A stretch of DNA of 54,826 bases from Micromonospora yasonensis (lineage in GTDB: Bacteria; Actinomycetota; Actinomycetes; Mycobacteriales; Micromonosporaceae). Made by a program: the position numbers and the translations under genes. Positions within the stretch are counted from its first letter, which is position 1. Every line of letters begins with the position of its first letter. A model generated the notes under the pieces. It was not told where the DNA came from. It saw only the letters and a list, made by a program, of their open reading frames with translations, and did not search any database. The DNA is taken from NCBI RefSeq assembly GCF_026013475.1, contig NZ_JAPDPH010000021.1, positions 1-54,826 on the forward strand, read 5' to 3'. Below, piece after piece: positions 43,893 through 53,673 of the stretch.

Positions 43893-45926
43893 TCACCGGA
43901 GGAACGCCGCGGCGACGCCGGCATCCACGGGAACGTGCAGGCCCGTCGTGTGGGACAGGTCTCCGCCGGTGAGCACGAAGACCGCGTTGGCGACGTGCTC
44001 GGGCAGCACCTCCCGCTTGAGCAGGGTGCGCTGGGCGTAGAACTCGCCCAGTTTCTCCTCCGGCACGCCGTAGACGGCGGCGCGCTGGGCCCCCCAACCA
44101 CCGGCGAAGATGCCGGAGCCACGGACCACCCCGTCGGGGTTGACCCCGTTGACCCGGATGCCGTGACCGCCGAGTTCGGCGGCGAGCAGGCGGACCTGGT
44201 GCGCCTGGTCGGCCTTTGCCGCACCGTAGGCGACGTTGTTTGGGCCGGCGAAGAGGGAGTTCTTGCTGGAGATGTAGACGATGTCGCCGCCCATCCCCTG
44301 GTCGATGAGGACCCGGGCGGTCTCCCGCGAGACCAGGAAGGACCCCTTGGCCATCACGTCGTGCTGCACGTCCCAGTCCGCCTCGGTGGTTTCCAGCAGC
44401 GACTTGGACAGCGACAGTCCGGCGTTGTTGACCACCAGGTCCAGGCCGCCGTAGGCGAGCACCGCCGCGCGGACCGCGGCGGCCACCGCCTCGGCGTCGG
44501 TGACGTCCAACGGTACGGCCACCGCGACGTCGGGTCCGCCCAGTTCACCGGCGACGGTCTCGGCGGCGGCGGTGTCCCGGTCGGTGACGACGACGCAGGC
44601 GCCCTCGGCGGCGAGGCGGTGGGCGACGGCCCGGCCGATTCCGGAGCCGGCGCCGGTGACCAGGGCGATCCGGGTGGCCAGCGGCTTCGGCTTGGGCATC
44701 CGGACCAGCTTGGCCTCTTCGAGGGCCCAGTACTCGATGCGGAACTTCTCCGCCTCGTCGATCGGAGCGTAGCGGGACACGGCCTCGGCGCCGCGCATGA
44801 CGTTGATGGCGTTGACGTAGAACTCGCCGGCGACCCGGGCGGTCTGCTTGTTGGCCCCGAAGCTAAACATGCCCACGCCCGGCACGAGCACGACGGCCGG
44901 GTCGGCGCCGCGCATCGGCGGGCTGTCCGGGGTGGCGTGCCGCTCGTAGTAGGCGCGGTAGTCGTCCCGGTAGCCGGCGTGCAGTTCCTTGAGCCGGGTG
45001 ACCGTGTCGTCCAGCGGGGCGGTCGGTGGCAGGTCGAGCACCATCGGACGCACCTTGGTCCGCAGGAAGTGGTCCGGGCAGGAGGTGCCGAGCGCCGCGA
45101 GCGCGGGGTGCCGTTCCCGGGCCACGAAGTCGAGCACCACGTCGCTGTCGGTGTAGTGCCCGACCTGGGCGCGGTCGGTCGACGCCAGGCCCCGGATCAC
45201 CGGCGCCAGCGCCGCCGCGCGGGCCCGCCGCTCGTCCGGCGGCAGCGGCTCGTAGCCGGGGATCACCGGGCCGAACGGCTCGGGCCGGCCCCGCTCGTCG
45301 AGGTACGCCTGCGCGGTGCGGATGATCTCCCGCGAGTTGCGCTCGCACTCGTCGCTGGTCGCGCCCCAGGCAGTGATCCCGTGCCCACCGAGGACGACCC
45401 CGATCGCCTGCGGGTTGGCCTGCGCGACGGCGGCGATGTCGAGGCCGAGCTGGAAACCGGGACGCCGCCACGGCACCCACAGCACCCGGTCGCCGAAGAT
45501 CTCCTTGGTCAGCTCCGGCCCGTCGGCGGCGGTGGCGATCGCGATGCCGGCGTCCGGGTGCAGGTGGTCGACGTGTGCGGCGTCGACCAGACCGTGCATC
45601 GCGGTGTCGATCGACGGCGCCGCGCCGCCCCGCCCGTGCAGGCAGTAGTCGAACGCGGCCACCATCTCGTCCTCCCGTTCGACGCCGGGGTAGACGTCGA
45701 CGAGGGCGCGCAGCCGGTCGAGCCGGAGCACGGCCAGTCCGGCCTCGGTGAGCGTGCCGAGGTCGCCGCCGGAGCCCTTGACCCACAGCAGCTCGACGGG
45801 GCCGCCGGTCACCGGGTCCGTGGCCGCGCCCTTGGCCGAGGTGTTGCCGCCGGCGTAGTTCGTCGTGGTCGGGTCGGCGCCGAGCCGGTTGCTGCGGCCG
45901 ATGAGTGCCTGAACCTCGGAATGCAT
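43893..45926 (-). CDS. rhaD: bifunctional rhamnulose-1-phosphate aldolase / short-chain (lactaldehyde) dehydrogenase
   Basis: The protein has 677 residues. ATG at 45926 gives [10 protein letters not shown]; a GTG nine bases upstream is too near AGGAG. The N-terminal class II aldolase/adducin domain (about 1-400) has [26 protein letters not shown] (metal His) and [11 protein letters not shown]. The C-terminal short-chain dehydrogenase (about 420-677) has [19 protein letters not shown] and catalytic Tyr-x3-Lys in VAYGAAKAD. This fusion (RhaEW/TIGR02632) cleaves rhamnulose 1-phosphate to DHAP plus L-lactaldehyde and oxidises the latter to L-lactate. LutABC downstream continue to pyruvate. Confidence 0.94.
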   Translation of the reverse strand: MHSEVQALIGRSNRLGADPTTTNYAGGNTSAKGAATDPVTGGPVELLWVKGSGGDLGTLTEAGLAVLRLDRLRALVDVYPGVEREDEMVAAFDYCLHGRGGAAPSIDTAMHGLVDAAHVDHLHPDAGIAIATAADGPELTKEIFGDRVLWVPWRRPGFQLGLDIAAVAQANPQAIGVVLGGHGITAWGATSDECERNSREIIRTAQAYLDERGRPEPFGPVIPGYEPLPPDERRARAAALAPVIRGLASTDRAQVGHYTDSDVVLDFVARERHPALAALGTSCPDHFLRTKVRPMVLDLPPTAPLDDTVTRLKELHAGYRDDYRAYYERHATPDSPPMRGADPAVVLVPGVGMFSFGANKQTARVAGEFYVNAINVMRGAEAVSRYAPIDEAEKFRIEYWALEEAKLVRMPKPKPLATRIALVTGAGSGIGRAVAHRLAAEGACVVVTDRDTAAAETVAGELGGPDVAVAVPLDVTDAEAVAAAVRAAVLAYGGLDLVVNNAGLSLSKSLLETTEADWDVQHDVMAKGSFLVSRETARVLIDQGMGGDIVYISSKNSLFAGPNNVAYGAAKADQAHQVRLLAAELGGHGIRVNGVNPDGVVRGSGIFAGGWGAQRAAVYGVPEEKLGEFYAQRTLLKREVLPEHVANAVFVLTGGDLSHTTGLHVPVDAGVAAAFLR

Positions 45927-45962
45927 CGTCCTCACGTCTCCTGTGTGCGTTCTCGGTGGTGG

Positions 45963-47144
45963 TCAGGCGCCCCAGCCGGCCTGCTGACCGCCGGCCCGCT
46001 CGGCGCGGATCCGGTCGAAGTAGCCGGAGCGGGCGTACGCGGCCATCGGATCGGGATCCAGGCCCAGCTCGACGCGCAGCTCGGCGAGCAGCGGCCGCAC
46101 GTCGGTGTGGTACGCGTCCATCAGCACCGCGTTCGCGCCGAGCACGTCACCGGCCTGCTGGGCGGCGGCGAGCGCGTCGGCGTCCACGAGCAGCGCCTTG
46201 GCGGTGGCCTCCTGCACGTTCAGCACCGAGCGGATGATCGCGGGGATCTTCGGCTCGATGTTGTGGCACTGGTCGAGCATGAACGCGATCCCGGCCTCCG
46301 GCCGCAGGGCGTCACCGCGGACAATCTCGTACATGATCCGGAACAGTTGGAACGGGTCCGCGGCACCGACCATCAGGTCGTCGTCGGCGTAGAAGCGGGA
46401 GTTGAAGTCGAACCCGCCCAGCTTCCCGGCGCGCAGCAGGAACGCCACGATGAACTCGATGTTGGTGCCGGGGGCGTGGTGGCCGGTGTCGATGACGACC
46501 TGCGCCTTCGGGCCCAGCTCGAGGCAGTGCGCGTAGGCGGTGCCCCAGTCCGGCACGTCCGTGGTGTAGAAGGCCGGCTCGAACAGCTTGTACTCCAGCA
46601 GCAGCCGCTGGCCGTCGCCGAGCCGGTCGTACGTCTCGCGCAGCGCGGCGGCGAGCCGGTCCTGCCGGGCCCGGATGTCGTCCTGGCCAGGGTAGTTGGT
46701 GCCGTCGGAGAACCAGAGCTTGAGGTCGCGGGAGTCGGTGCGGTCCATGATGTCCACGCACTCCAGCAGGTGGTCGATCGCCTTGCGGCGTACTCCCGGG
46801 TCGGGGTTGGTGACGCTGCCGAGCTTGTAGTCGCTGTCCTGGAAGACGTTGGAGTTGATCGCGCCCAGGGCGACGCCCTGGTCGGCGGCGTACGTCGCCA
46901 GGTCGGCGTAGTCGTCCACCCGGTCCCACGGGATGTGCAGGGCGACGGTCGGCGCCACGCCGGTCAGCCGGTGCACCATCGCGGCGTCGGCGATCTTCTC
47001 GTACGGGTTGCGCGGCACGCCCTCCTGCGGGAACACCTTGAACCGGGTGCCCGAGTTCGCGTACGCCCAGGACGGGGTTTCGATGCGTTGGGTGCGCAGG
47101 GCCTGCTTGACCCGGTCGCGGGTCGACGCGTCGGACTGGCTCAT
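45963..47144 (-). CDS. rhaI: L-rhamnose isomerase (RhaI type)
   Basis: The protein has 393 residues, ATG overlapping the mutarotase stop (ATGA). It is a TIM-barrel xylose-isomerase-like enzyme of the Pseudomonas stutzeri / actinobacterial RhaI group: ETPSWAYANSGTRFKVF, INSNVFQDSDYKLGS, LWFSDGTNYPGQDD, VVIDTGHHAPGTNIEFIVA and GGFDFNSRFYADDDLMVG with the metal-binding Glu/Asp/His residues in place. It isomerises L-rhamnose to L-rhamnulose. Upstream neighbour is the mutarotase and downstream the aldolase fusion. Confidence 0.95.
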   Translation of the reverse strand: MSQSDASTRDRVKQALRTQRIETPSWAYANSGTRFKVFPQEGVPRNPYEKIADAAMVHRLTGVAPTVALHIPWDRVDDYADLATYAADQGVALGAINSNVFQDSDYKLGSVTNPDPGVRRKAIDHLLECVDIMDRTDSRDLKLWFSDGTNYPGQDDIRARQDRLAAALRETYDRLGDGQRLLLEYKLFEPAFYTTDVPDWGTAYAHCLELGPKAQVVIDTGHHAPGTNIEFIVAFLLRAGKLGGFDFNSRFYADDDLMVGAADPFQLFRIMYEIVRGDALRPEAGIAFMLDQCHNIEPKIPAIIRSVLNVQEATAKALLVDADALAAAQQAGDVLGANAVLMDAYHTDVRPLLAELRVELGLDPDPMAAYARSGYFDRIRAERAGGQQAGWGA

Positions 47145-47494
47145 GCTTTTTCTCCCGTCTGGGCGGCGATCTGCGCCTCGAGGTTGAAGACCTCCCGCAG
47201 CGGCCGCATCGCGCGGTCCGCCGTGCCCTGGTCGAGGTGGAGGAAGAACGACGCCATCTCCGCCTGCCAGCGGGTGTTGACGTCACGGGTCTGCATGGCG
47301 GCCTGGGCCGCCGCGAAGTCGTCGGTCACCAGGAACCCCACGAGCAGGCCGTCCTCGCGCAGGAACAGCGAATAGTCGCGCCATCCGCACTCGGCCAGGG
47401 CGGCGAGCATCTCCGGCCAGACCCGCTCGTGCCGGGCGCGGTACTCGTCGAGGCGGGCCGGGTCGACCTGGAGGGTGAAGCAGATGCGGGGCAT
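47141..47494 (-). CDS. rhaM: L-rhamnose mutarotase
   Basis: The protein has 117 residues. ATG with GGGAG upstream. It is a dimeric alpha/beta-barrel RhaM: CFTLQVDPARLDEYRARHERVWPEML in part (QVDPARLDEYRARH), the active-site His in HERVWPEM, GWRDYSLFL and the conserved WQAEMASFF. It interconverts alpha and beta anomers of L-rhamnose for the isomerase. It is slightly longer than typical 104-residue RhaM because of a C-terminal tail, and is coupled to rhaI. Confidence 0.94.
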   Translation of the reverse strand: MPRICFTLQVDPARLDEYRARHERVWPEMLAALAECGWRDYSLFLREDGLLVGFLVTDDFAAAQAAMQTRDVNTRWQAEMASFFLHLDQGTADRAMRPLREVFNLEAQIAAQTGEKA

Positions 47495-47516
47495 GGTTCT
47501 CCCGTCGGTGCCCCCG

Positions 47517-47549
47517 GGCGGTGCCGGCGCGGCCGGCGCCGGCACCGCC
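47517..47549 (-). terminator. strong GC hairpin between rhaS and rhaM (processing/attenuation)
   Basis: Fourteen-bp arms (47517-47530 and 47536-47549) close on a 5-nt loop in the 63-bp gap after the binding-protein stop. No T-run follows. Within an operon, such a hairpin after the SBP gene commonly stabilises its mRNA or partly ends transcription, so RhaS would exceed the enzymes. Confidence 0.7.
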
Positions 47550-47557
47550 GAGAGCCG

Positions 47558-48640
47558 TCAGAACTGGAACTGGTCGATGTTGCTCTTGTCGAAGACGGTG
47601 GGCGGGCCGAGGACGACGACGCCGTCCTTGCCGACGGTGAACTCGCCGAGCTTGCCGGCGGTGAACTTGTCGCCCTCGGCGCCGGTGATCTGGCCCGAGG
47701 CGAGCGCCGCGCCGGCGTACGCGGCGAGGTAGCCGAGGTCGGCCGGGTTCCACAGGGCGAACGCGTCGACGCTGCCGTCCTTGACGAACTCGCGCATCTG
47801 GTTCGGGGTGCCCAGGCCGGTCAGCTTGACCTTGCCCTTGTACTGGGAGCCGCTGAGGTAGCGGGCGGCCGCGGCGACGCCGACGGTGGTCGGCGAGATG
47901 ATGCCCTTCAGGTTCGGGTACGACTGCAGCAGGCCCTGGGTCTCCTGGAAGGACTTCTGGTCGTCGTCGTTGCCGTACGCCACCGTGACCAGCTTGATCT
48001 TGCTGTACTCGGGCTTCTTCAGCTCCTCCTTCATCAACGCGATCCAGGCGTTCTGGTTGGTCGCGTTGGCGGTGGCGGACAGGATGGCGATCTCGCCCGC
48101 GCCGCCGATCTGCTCGGAGATGAGCTTGACCTGGTTCTCCGCGATGCCTTCGGCCGTCACCTGGTTGACGAAGATCTGGCGGCACTCCGGCTTGGTGTCG
48201 CTGTCGAAGGTGACGATCTTGGCGCCGGCCGCCTTCGCCTGGTTGAGCGCGCCGCAGATCGCGTTGGGGTCGTTGGCCGAGGTCACGATGACGTCCATGC
48301 CCTGCTGCGACAGGGTGTTGATGTAGCTGACCTGGGACGAGGCGCTGGCCTCGGACGGGCCGACCTCCTTGAACTCACCCTTGATCTCGGTCACCGCCGC
48401 CTTGCCGCCGTTGTCGGAGGTGGTGAAGTAGGGGTTGTTCACCTGCTTCGGCAGGAAGGCGATCTTGAGGCCCTCCTTGAGCTTGGCATCCGGGTTGGCG
48501 GCGCCGCTGGCCTGCGCGCCGCCGCCGGTGTCGTTGCCCGAGTTCTCGCGGGTGGTGCCGCCGCAGGCGGCGGAGCCGAGCAGCAGCGCGGCGACGGTGA
48601 GGGCGGTGGCCCCGGCGCGGAGGCGTCTGTACGTGGACAT
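47558..48640 (-). CDS. rhaS: L-rhamnose ABC solute-binding lipoprotein
   Basis: The protein has 360 residues. ATG behind GGAAAGGA. Signal peptide with lipobox SAAC, lipidation Cys26. It is a periplasmic-binding-protein class B1 fold: IAFLPKQVNNPYFTTSDNGGKAAV, VIVTSANDPNAICGALNQAKAAG, KIVTFDSDT, and ISPTTVGVAAAARYL, with the RhaS-like VDAFALWNPADLGYLA end. It binds extracellular L-rhamnose for the RhaTPQ transporter. It lies in the usual place after the two permease genes. Confidence 0.92.
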   Translation of the reverse strand: MSTYRRLRAGATALTVAALLLGSAACGGTTRENSGNDTGGGAQASGAANPDAKLKEGLKIAFLPKQVNNPYFTTSDNGGKAAVTEIKGEFKEVGPSEASASSQVSYINTLSQQGMDVIVTSANDPNAICGALNQAKAAGAKIVTFDSDTKPECRQIFVNQVTAEGIAENQVKLISEQIGGAGEIAILSATANATNQNAWIALMKEELKKPEYSKIKLVTVAYGNDDDQKSFQETQGLLQSYPNLKGIISPTTVGVAAAARYLSGSQYKGKVKLTGLGTPNQMREFVKDGSVDAFALWNPADLGYLAAYAGAALASGQITGAEGDKFTAGKLGEFTVGKDGVVVLGPPTVFDKSNIDQFQF

Positions 48641-48678
48641 CGATATCCTTTCCAGGGTGTTGGGGGAAGCGGAGCCGG

Positions 48679-49740
48679 TCACGACGCGCTGAGGTGCGCG
48701 CGTCGCCGTCGGCGGTGCAGCCGGGCGCGGAGGTCCGCGGCGGCGTTGGGCAGTACCACGGAGACGATCAGCAGGGATCCGGTGACGATGGTCAGCGCGT
48801 TGGCGTCGACGTCGGCGAGCTGCAGCGCGTTGCGCAGCACCCCGAGGAGCAGGACGCCGGCCACCACGCCGAGCAGCCCGCCGCGACCACCGAAAATCGA
48901 CACGCCACCGAGCAGCACGGCGGTCACCACGGTCAACTCCAGGCCGGTGGCGTTGTCGCCGCGGGCGCTGGCGTAACGCAGGGTCCAGAAGATCCCGACC
49001 AGCCCGCCGACGGCCCCGGAGACCACGAACAGCCAGAACTTGGTCCGGGCCACCGACACCCCGGCGAAGGTGGCGGCCTCGTCGTTGTTGCCCATGGCGT
49101 ACAGCGCCCGCCCGACCGGCGTGGCGTGCAGCACGACGCCGAACACCAGCGCCAGCAGCAGCACCGGAACGACCGCGACGGGGATCGACGTGCCGGGAAT
49201 GGTCCGCACCACGGCGGCGGTCCAGCTGGCCGGGAAGTCGGCCACCGCCTGGTCGCCGAGTACGACGAACGACAGCCCCCGGTACAGGGCGAGGGTGCCG
49301 ATGGTCACGGCCAGCGACGGCAGGCCGAACCCGGTGATGAAGACGCCGTTGACCGCGCCGAGCACGGCGCCGATCAGCACCACCAGCACGCAGATCAGTT
49401 CCAGCGACAGCCCGCTGGACAGCCACAGCTGCCCCATCAGGGTGCTGGTGAGGCCGACCACGCTGGCCACCGACAGGTCGATCTCGCCGGTGACGACGAT
49501 CAGCGTCATGGGCAACGCGAGCAGGGCCAGCGGCACCAGGTCGAGCAGCAGGAACTGGGCGTTGCGGCCGGTGGCGAAGTTCTGCACCGACAGGCCGGCC
49601 AGCAGCACGGCGACCACCAGGGCGGCCACGATCGCCGTGTCCCAGGTGCCGAGCGCGCCGCGCAGCCCGGCCAGGCGGCCCGCCGGGCGCTCGGTGTCCG
49701 CGCCGGACGGCGGCGCGGCGTACAGGCTGTCATGCGCCAT
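48679..49740 (-). CDS. rhaP: L-rhamnose ABC permease
   Basis: The protein has 353 residues. BPD_transp_2 family membrane protein with about nine to ten helices, TLIVVTGEIDLSVASVVGL and GLPSLAVTIGTLALYRGLSFVVLGD being typical of monosaccharide permeases, and GGVSIFGGRGGLLGV near the C-terminus. It overlaps the other permease gene by 11 bp. The highly charged C-terminal RRRRR tail is cytoplasmic. It forms the heterodimeric channel with the upstream gene product. Confidence 0.92.
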   Translation of the reverse strand: MAHDSLYAAPPSGADTERPAGRLAGLRGALGTWDTAIVAALVVAVLLAGLSVQNFATGRNAQFLLLDLVPLALLALPMTLIVVTGEIDLSVASVVGLTSTLMGQLWLSSGLSLELICVLVVLIGAVLGAVNGVFITGFGLPSLAVTIGTLALYRGLSFVVLGDQAVADFPASWTAAVVRTIPGTSIPVAVVPVLLLALVFGVVLHATPVGRALYAMGNNDEAATFAGVSVARTKFWLFVVSGAVGGLVGIFWTLRYASARGDNATGLELTVVTAVLLGGVSIFGGRGGLLGVVAGVLLLGVLRNALQLADVDANALTIVTGSLLIVSVVLPNAAADLRARLHRRRRRAHLSAS

Positions 49741-50791
49741 GTGCGCTTCTCCCTCGGAGCCGGGCCGCCACCCGGAGGGCCAGGAGCCGGTCCAGGCCGA
49801 TGGCGGCGAGGATGAGCGCGCCGACCACGGCCTGCTGCCAGAACGGGTCGATGCGCAGGACGGCCAGCGAGCTGCCGATCGTGGTGAGCAGTACGGCGCC
49901 GAGCGCCGCGCCGTACGCGCTGCCGCTGCCGCCGAAGATCGCCACCCCGCCGACCACCGCAGCGGCGACGACCTGGAGTTCCAGGCCGGAGCCGGCAGCC
50001 GCGTCGAGGGTGCCGAACCGGGCGGCGTAGAGCACGCCGGCGAGTCCGGCGAGCGCGCCGTTGGCGACGAAGACGGCGAAGACCCGCCGGCCGACCGGGA
50101 TGCCGGACAGCCGGGCGGCGGCCGGCTCGGAGCCGATCGCGTAGAGCTCCCGGCCGCTGCGGTAGGAGCGGAGGTAGTAGCCGGCGACGGCGACCACGAC
50201 CAGCGCGACCAGGAAGAGCACGGGTACGCCGAGCACCGTCTGGTTGCCCAGGCGCAGGAACGACCGGGGCATGTCGGCGGCGTTGATCTGCCGGCCCGCG
50301 GCCCAGTAGTAGTCGACGCCGCGGAAGGCGTAGAGGGTGCCCAGGGTGATGACCAGAGCGGGCACCCTGGCCACCGCGATCAGGCCACCGTTGACCACCC
50401 CGCACAGCGCGCCGAGCGCGACGCCCACCAGGAGCGCGACCGGCCACGGGGTGCCGGGCGCGGCGAGGAAGAGCTCGCCGGTGGCGAAGGCGACCAGGCC
50501 GAGGATCGACCCGACGGACAGGTCGACGTTGCGGGTGACAATGACCAGGGTCTGGCCGACCGCGAGGATCACCAGGATGGCGCAGCCGAGCAGCAGGTCC
50601 TTGATGCTCTGGCCGCTGAGGAAGCGGTCGTTGCGCAGGGTGGTGACCAGGACCAGCGCGGCGAGCGCGATCAGCAGGCTCAACTCGCGTACGGCGAGCA
50701 GCCGCTCGGTGAGGCCTCGGCGGGGCCGGCCGGCGTCGGGTGGGGGGTTGTCGGCGACCCGCTCGGCCGCTCCCGTGTCGGTGAGGCTCAT
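49730..50791 (-). CDS. rhaQ: L-rhamnose ABC permease
   Basis: The protein has 353 residues. ATG overlaps the ATPase stop (ATGA). BPD_transp_2 family: [43 protein letters not shown] and [22 protein letters not shown]. It is the paralogue of the following permease (similar topology, about ten helices). RhaP and RhaQ names are assigned by gene order rather than by specific residues. Confidence 0.92.
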   Translation of the reverse strand: MSLTDTGAAERVADNPPPDAGRPRRGLTERLLAVRELSLLIALAALVLVTTLRNDRFLSGQSIKDLLLGCAILVILAVGQTLVIVTRNVDLSVGSILGLVAFATGELFLAAPGTPWPVALLVGVALGALCGVVNGGLIAVARVPALVITLGTLYAFRGVDYYWAAGRQINAADMPRSFLRLGNQTVLGVPVLFLVALVVVAVAGYYLRSYRSGRELYAIGSEPAAARLSGIPVGRRVFAVFVANGALAGLAGVLYAARFGTLDAAAGSGLELQVVAAAVVGGVAIFGGSGSAYGAALGAVLLTTIGSSLAVLRIDPFWQQAVVGALILAAIGLDRLLALRVAARLRGRSAHGA

Positions 50792-52311
50792 GCCGTTGCT
50801 CCTTGGCCGGTGGCGGCGAACATCACGGAGGTCTCGTCGGCCTCGGCCCGGGGCAGCTCGCGGACCAGGCGTCCCTCGTGCATGACCAGGACCCGGTCGG
50901 CCATCCCGAGCACCTCGGGCAGCTCGCTGCTGATCATCAGGATGGCCAGGCCCTCGCCGGCCAGTTCGGACAGCAGCCGGTGGACCTCGGCCTTGGTGCC
51001 GACGTCGATGCCGCGGGTCGGTTCGTCGATGATCAGGATCCGCGGTGCGGTGGCCAGCCACTTGGCGAGGACCACCTTCTGCTGGTTGCCGCCGGACAGG
51101 GTCGCCACCGGGGCGGCGAGGCGGGAGGTCTTGACCTGCAGCCGTCGGGTCCACTGCCGGGCCTCGGCCCGCTCGGTGCCGCCGAGGAGCAGGCCGAGCC
51201 GGCTCAGCGCCCGGCGGCGGGCCAGGGTGGCGTTGCGCTCCACCGACAGCTCCATGACCAGGCCCTGCTGGCGGCGGTCCTCGGGCACCAGGGCCACGCC
51301 GGCGGCGATGGCCTTGCGCGGGCTGCCCGGCGGCAGGATCCGGCCGGCGACGCGTACCTGGCCGGCGTCGTAGCGGTCGACGCCGAAGACGGCGCGGGCG
51401 ACCTCGCTGCGCCCGGCCCCGACCAGCCCGGCCAGGGCGACGATCTCCCCGCCCCGGACCGAGAAGGACACGTCGGAGAAGACGCCGGCGCGGCTGAGCC
51501 CGCGTACCTCCAGCAGGGTGTCGCGCAGCGCGGCGTCCTGCTTGGGGTAGAGCGAGGCCACGTCGCGGCCGACCATGCGCCGCACCACCTCGTCGACGGT
51601 GAGGTCGGTGGTCGGATCGCTGGAGACCCAGGCCCCGTCGCGCAGCACGGTGATCCGCTGGCACAGGTCGAAGACCTCGTCGAAGCGGTGCGAGATGAAC
51701 AGCACGGCCGCGCCGCGCTCGCACAGCGACCGGGCGACCCCGAACAACCGGTCCACCTCGACGCCGGAGAGCGCGGCGGTGGGCTCGTCCATGATCAGGA
51801 CGCGGGCGTCGAAGGAGATCGCCTTGGCGATCTCGACGAGTTGCTGGTCGGCGATGGACAGCCCGCGCGCGGGGCGGGCGGGGTCGATCCGGACGCCGAG
51901 GCGGTCGAACAGCCGCTCGGCGTCGCGGTTCATCGCGCGGGTGTCGATGCGGCGCAGGCCGCGCAGCGGTTGCCGGCCCATGAAGATGTTCTCCGCGACC
52001 GACAGGTCCGGGAACAGGGTCGGCTCCTGGTAGATGACCGCGATGCCGGCGTCCCGGGCGTCGGCGGGACCGCGCAGCTGCAGCGGGCGCCCGTCGAGGG
52101 TCATCCGGCCGGTGTCCGGGGCGTGTGCCCCGGCCAGGATCTTCACCAGGGTGGACTTGCCCGCCCCGTTCTCCCCCACCAGGGCGTGGGCTTCGCCGGG
52201 GTGCAACGCCAGGTGCACCCCTCGCAGCGCGGCGACCGCCCCGAAGGACTTCGTCACGCCGTCCAGTACCAGCAGCGGAGCGCTGTCCGCGCCCGGTGCG
52301 CCGGGGCTCAT
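50788..52311 (-). CDS. rhaT: L-rhamnose ABC transporter ATPase (double-domain)
   Basis: The protein has 507 residues. ATG with AGGAGGGG upstream. Two ABC domains in tandem, as in RbsA/XylG-type sugar importers. The N-domain has Walker [24 protein letters not shown] and Walker [12 protein letters not shown]. The C-domain has a degenerate Walker A ([18 protein letters not shown]) normal for the family, with [16 protein letters not shown] and [13 protein letters not shown]. It powers import through RhaP/RhaQ and opens the 12-gene rhamnose operon. Confidence 0.94.
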   Translation of the reverse strand: MSPGAPGADSAPLLVLDGVTKSFGAVAALRGVHLALHPGEAHALVGENGAGKSTLVKILAGAHAPDTGRMTLDGRPLQLRGPADARDAGIAVIYQEPTLFPDLSVAENIFMGRQPLRGLRRIDTRAMNRDAERLFDRLGVRIDPARPARGLSIADQQLVEIAKAISFDARVLIMDEPTAALSGVEVDRLFGVARSLCERGAAVLFISHRFDEVFDLCQRITVLRDGAWVSSDPTTDLTVDEVVRRMVGRDVASLYPKQDAALRDTLLEVRGLSRAGVFSDVSFSVRGGEIVALAGLVGAGRSEVARAVFGVDRYDAGQVRVAGRILPPGSPRKAIAAGVALVPEDRRQQGLVMELSVERNATLARRRALSRLGLLLGGTERAEARQWTRRLQVKTSRLAAPVATLSGGNQQKVVLAKWLATAPRILIIDEPTRGIDVGTKAEVHRLLSELAGEGLAILMISSELPEVLGMADRVLVMHEGRLVRELPRAEADETSVMFAATGQGATA

Positions 52312-52323
52312 CCGATCCCCTCC

Positions 52324-52335
52324 TGAATCGTTTCA
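52324..52335. promoter_or_regulatory. LacI-type operator TGAATCGTTTCA (rhaT operon side)
   Basis: The pattern TGAA-N-CG-N-TTCA with a central CG is a classic LacI-family half-site pair. It lies 13-24 bp upstream of the rhaT ATG, downstream of the proposed promoter, so a bound repressor would block elongation. Confidence 0.7.
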
Positions 52336-52349
52336 TGCGTTGTGCATGG

Positions 52350-52379
52350 ACCGTAGGGTCAGGCATTCGCGAGCGTCAA
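52350..52379 (-). promoter_or_regulatory. probable rhaT operon promoter
   Basis: On the minus strand TTGACG (52374-52379) and TACGGT (52350-52355) are spaced 18 bp. The predicted transcription start lies just before the operator at 52324-52335. Confidence 0.5.
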
Positions 52380-52489
52380 GAGTTTCCCGGCGATTTCTTA
52401 CCTGTTGCTGGAGCGAACCTGCTCGCGCCCGCTGACGGCGCCGTCCAGCCCTCGTGACCGGGGCACGCCGGCAGGCGGGACCGGCTGGA

Positions 52490-52501
52490 TGAAACGTTTT
52501 A
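52490..52501. promoter_or_regulatory. LacI-type operator TGAAACGTTTTA (regulator side)
   Basis: One mismatch from a perfect TGAA-N-CG-N-TTCA pattern. It lies directly before TATAGA (52507-52512), a plausible -10 of the regulator gene, so it should mediate autoregulation. Confidence 0.65.
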
Positions 52502-52628
52502 GGCGCTATAGACTGCCCGTCACCAGCCAGTCGGGCCGTTCCGACCGGCGCGCCCGTACGGCCGCGGACGCTGCGCCCCGGACCAGACAGCGGGCCGCGA
52601 CCCCACCACCCCACCGCACGAGGGAGCC

Positions 52629-53657
52629 ATGGCAGCGGCGAACATCAAGGAGGTGGCCCGGCACGCCGGCGTTTCGCTCGGCACGGTGAGCAACGTGCTC
52701 AACCGACCCGACACGGTCGCCCCCGCCACCCGGCAGCGGGTGCTCGACGCCATCAGCGAGCTCGGCTACGTCCGTAACGACTCCGCCCGCCAGCTGCGCG
52801 CGGGGCACAGCCGCACCGTCGCCATCGTCGTGCTGGACGTGGCCAACCCCTTCTTCACCGACGTGGTGCGCGGCGCCGAGCAAGTGGTCGAGGAGGCCGG
52901 GGCGATGCTCGTCGTCTGCAACAGCGGCGAGGACAGTGCCCGGGAACGCCGGCACCTGGACCTGCTGGAGGAGCAGCGGGTGCGCGGGGTGCTCATCACC
53001 CCGGTCGGCCACGGCCCGCAGCCCAACCTGGACAAGCTCATCGACCGTGGCATCCCGGTGGTGCTCGTCGACCGGGGCTCGGGGCGGGCCAGCCGCTGCT
53101 CGGTGGCCGTCGACGACGTGCTCGGCGGCCGGCTGGCCATGGACCACCTGCTGGACCAGGGCCACCACCGCATCGCGTACCTCGGTGGCCCGTTCTCCAT
53201 CGCCCAGGTCGCCGACCGGCACGCCGGGGCCGCGGCCGCGCTCGACGACCGCGGCGGCGCGGACCTGCGGGTGGCGACGACCAGCAGCCTGACCGTCGCC
53301 GCCGGGCGGCGCGGCGCGGAGGACCTGCTGGCCCTGCCCGCCCGGCAGCGACCCACCGCCGTCTTCTGCGCCAACGACCTGATCGCGCTCGGCGTGCTGC
53401 AGGAGGTGACCGCGCGCGGCCTGCGGGTGCCCGCCGACCTGGCCATCGTCGGCTACGACGACATCGAGTTCGCCGGCGCGGCGGCGGTGCCGCTGTCCTC
53501 GGTGCGCCAGCCCCGCGAGCAGCTCGGCCGCACCGCGGCCCAACTGCTGCTGGAGGAGGCGTCCGCCGGTGAGAAGCACCGGCACCGGCACGTGGTGTTC
53601 CAGCCGGAGCTGGTCGTACGCCGCTCCAGCGACCAGCCCCGGCGTACCCGGCGCTGA
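52629..53657 (+). CDS. LacI-family repressor of the rhamnose operon
   Basis: The protein has 342 residues. ATG behind GAGGGAG. N-terminal LacI helix-turn-helix (NIKEVARHAGVSLGTVSNVLN), a YVRNDSARQLRAG hinge, and a PBP-like core: TVAIVVLDVANPFFTDVVRGAE, GVLITPVG, VDRGSG, VDDVLGGRLAMDHLL, FCANDLIALGVLQEV, and VGYDDIEFAG. LacI-family members control rhamnose genes in many actinobacteria; L-rhamnose or rhamnulose is the expected inducer. Two operators in the upstream region fit repression of both divergent transcripts. It converges on the rhamnosidase gene. Confidence 0.94.
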   Translation: MAAANIKEVARHAGVSLGTVSNVLNRPDTVAPATRQRVLDAISELGYVRNDSARQLRAGHSRTVAIVVLDVANPFFTDVVRGAEQVVEEAGAMLVVCNSGEDSARERRHLDLLEEQRVRGVLITPVGHGPQPNLDKLIDRGIPVVLVDRGSGRASRCSVAVDDVLGGRLAMDHLLDQGHHRIAYLGGPFSIAQVADRHAGAAAALDDRGGADLRVATTSSLTVAAGRRGAEDLLALPARQRPTAVFCANDLIALGVLQEVTARGLRVPADLAIVGYDDIEFAGAAAVPLSSVRQPREQLGRTAAQLLLEEASAGEKHRHRHVVFQPELVVRRSSDQPRRTRR

Positions 53658-53673
53658 CCGGGTAGGGCGCGCA

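Larger units (their letters stand above)
52312..52628. other. 317-bp divergent regulatory region between rhaT operon and LacI regulator
   Basis: It holds the minus-strand promoter of rhaT, the plus-strand promoter of the regulator and two LacI-type operators, listed separately. Nothing else that looks like a gene is present. A GC-rich stretch (52520-52628) forms the regulator leader. Confidence 0.75.

Noticed and set aside
42300..47375. A 1691-codon open frame on the plus strand, antisense to the rhamnose enzymes
   Set aside because: It lies opposite well-supported rhaB, rhaD, rhaI and rhaM genes, has a low-complexity Arg/Gly/Val/Asp composition and no domain. Long antisense frames are expected at this GC content.
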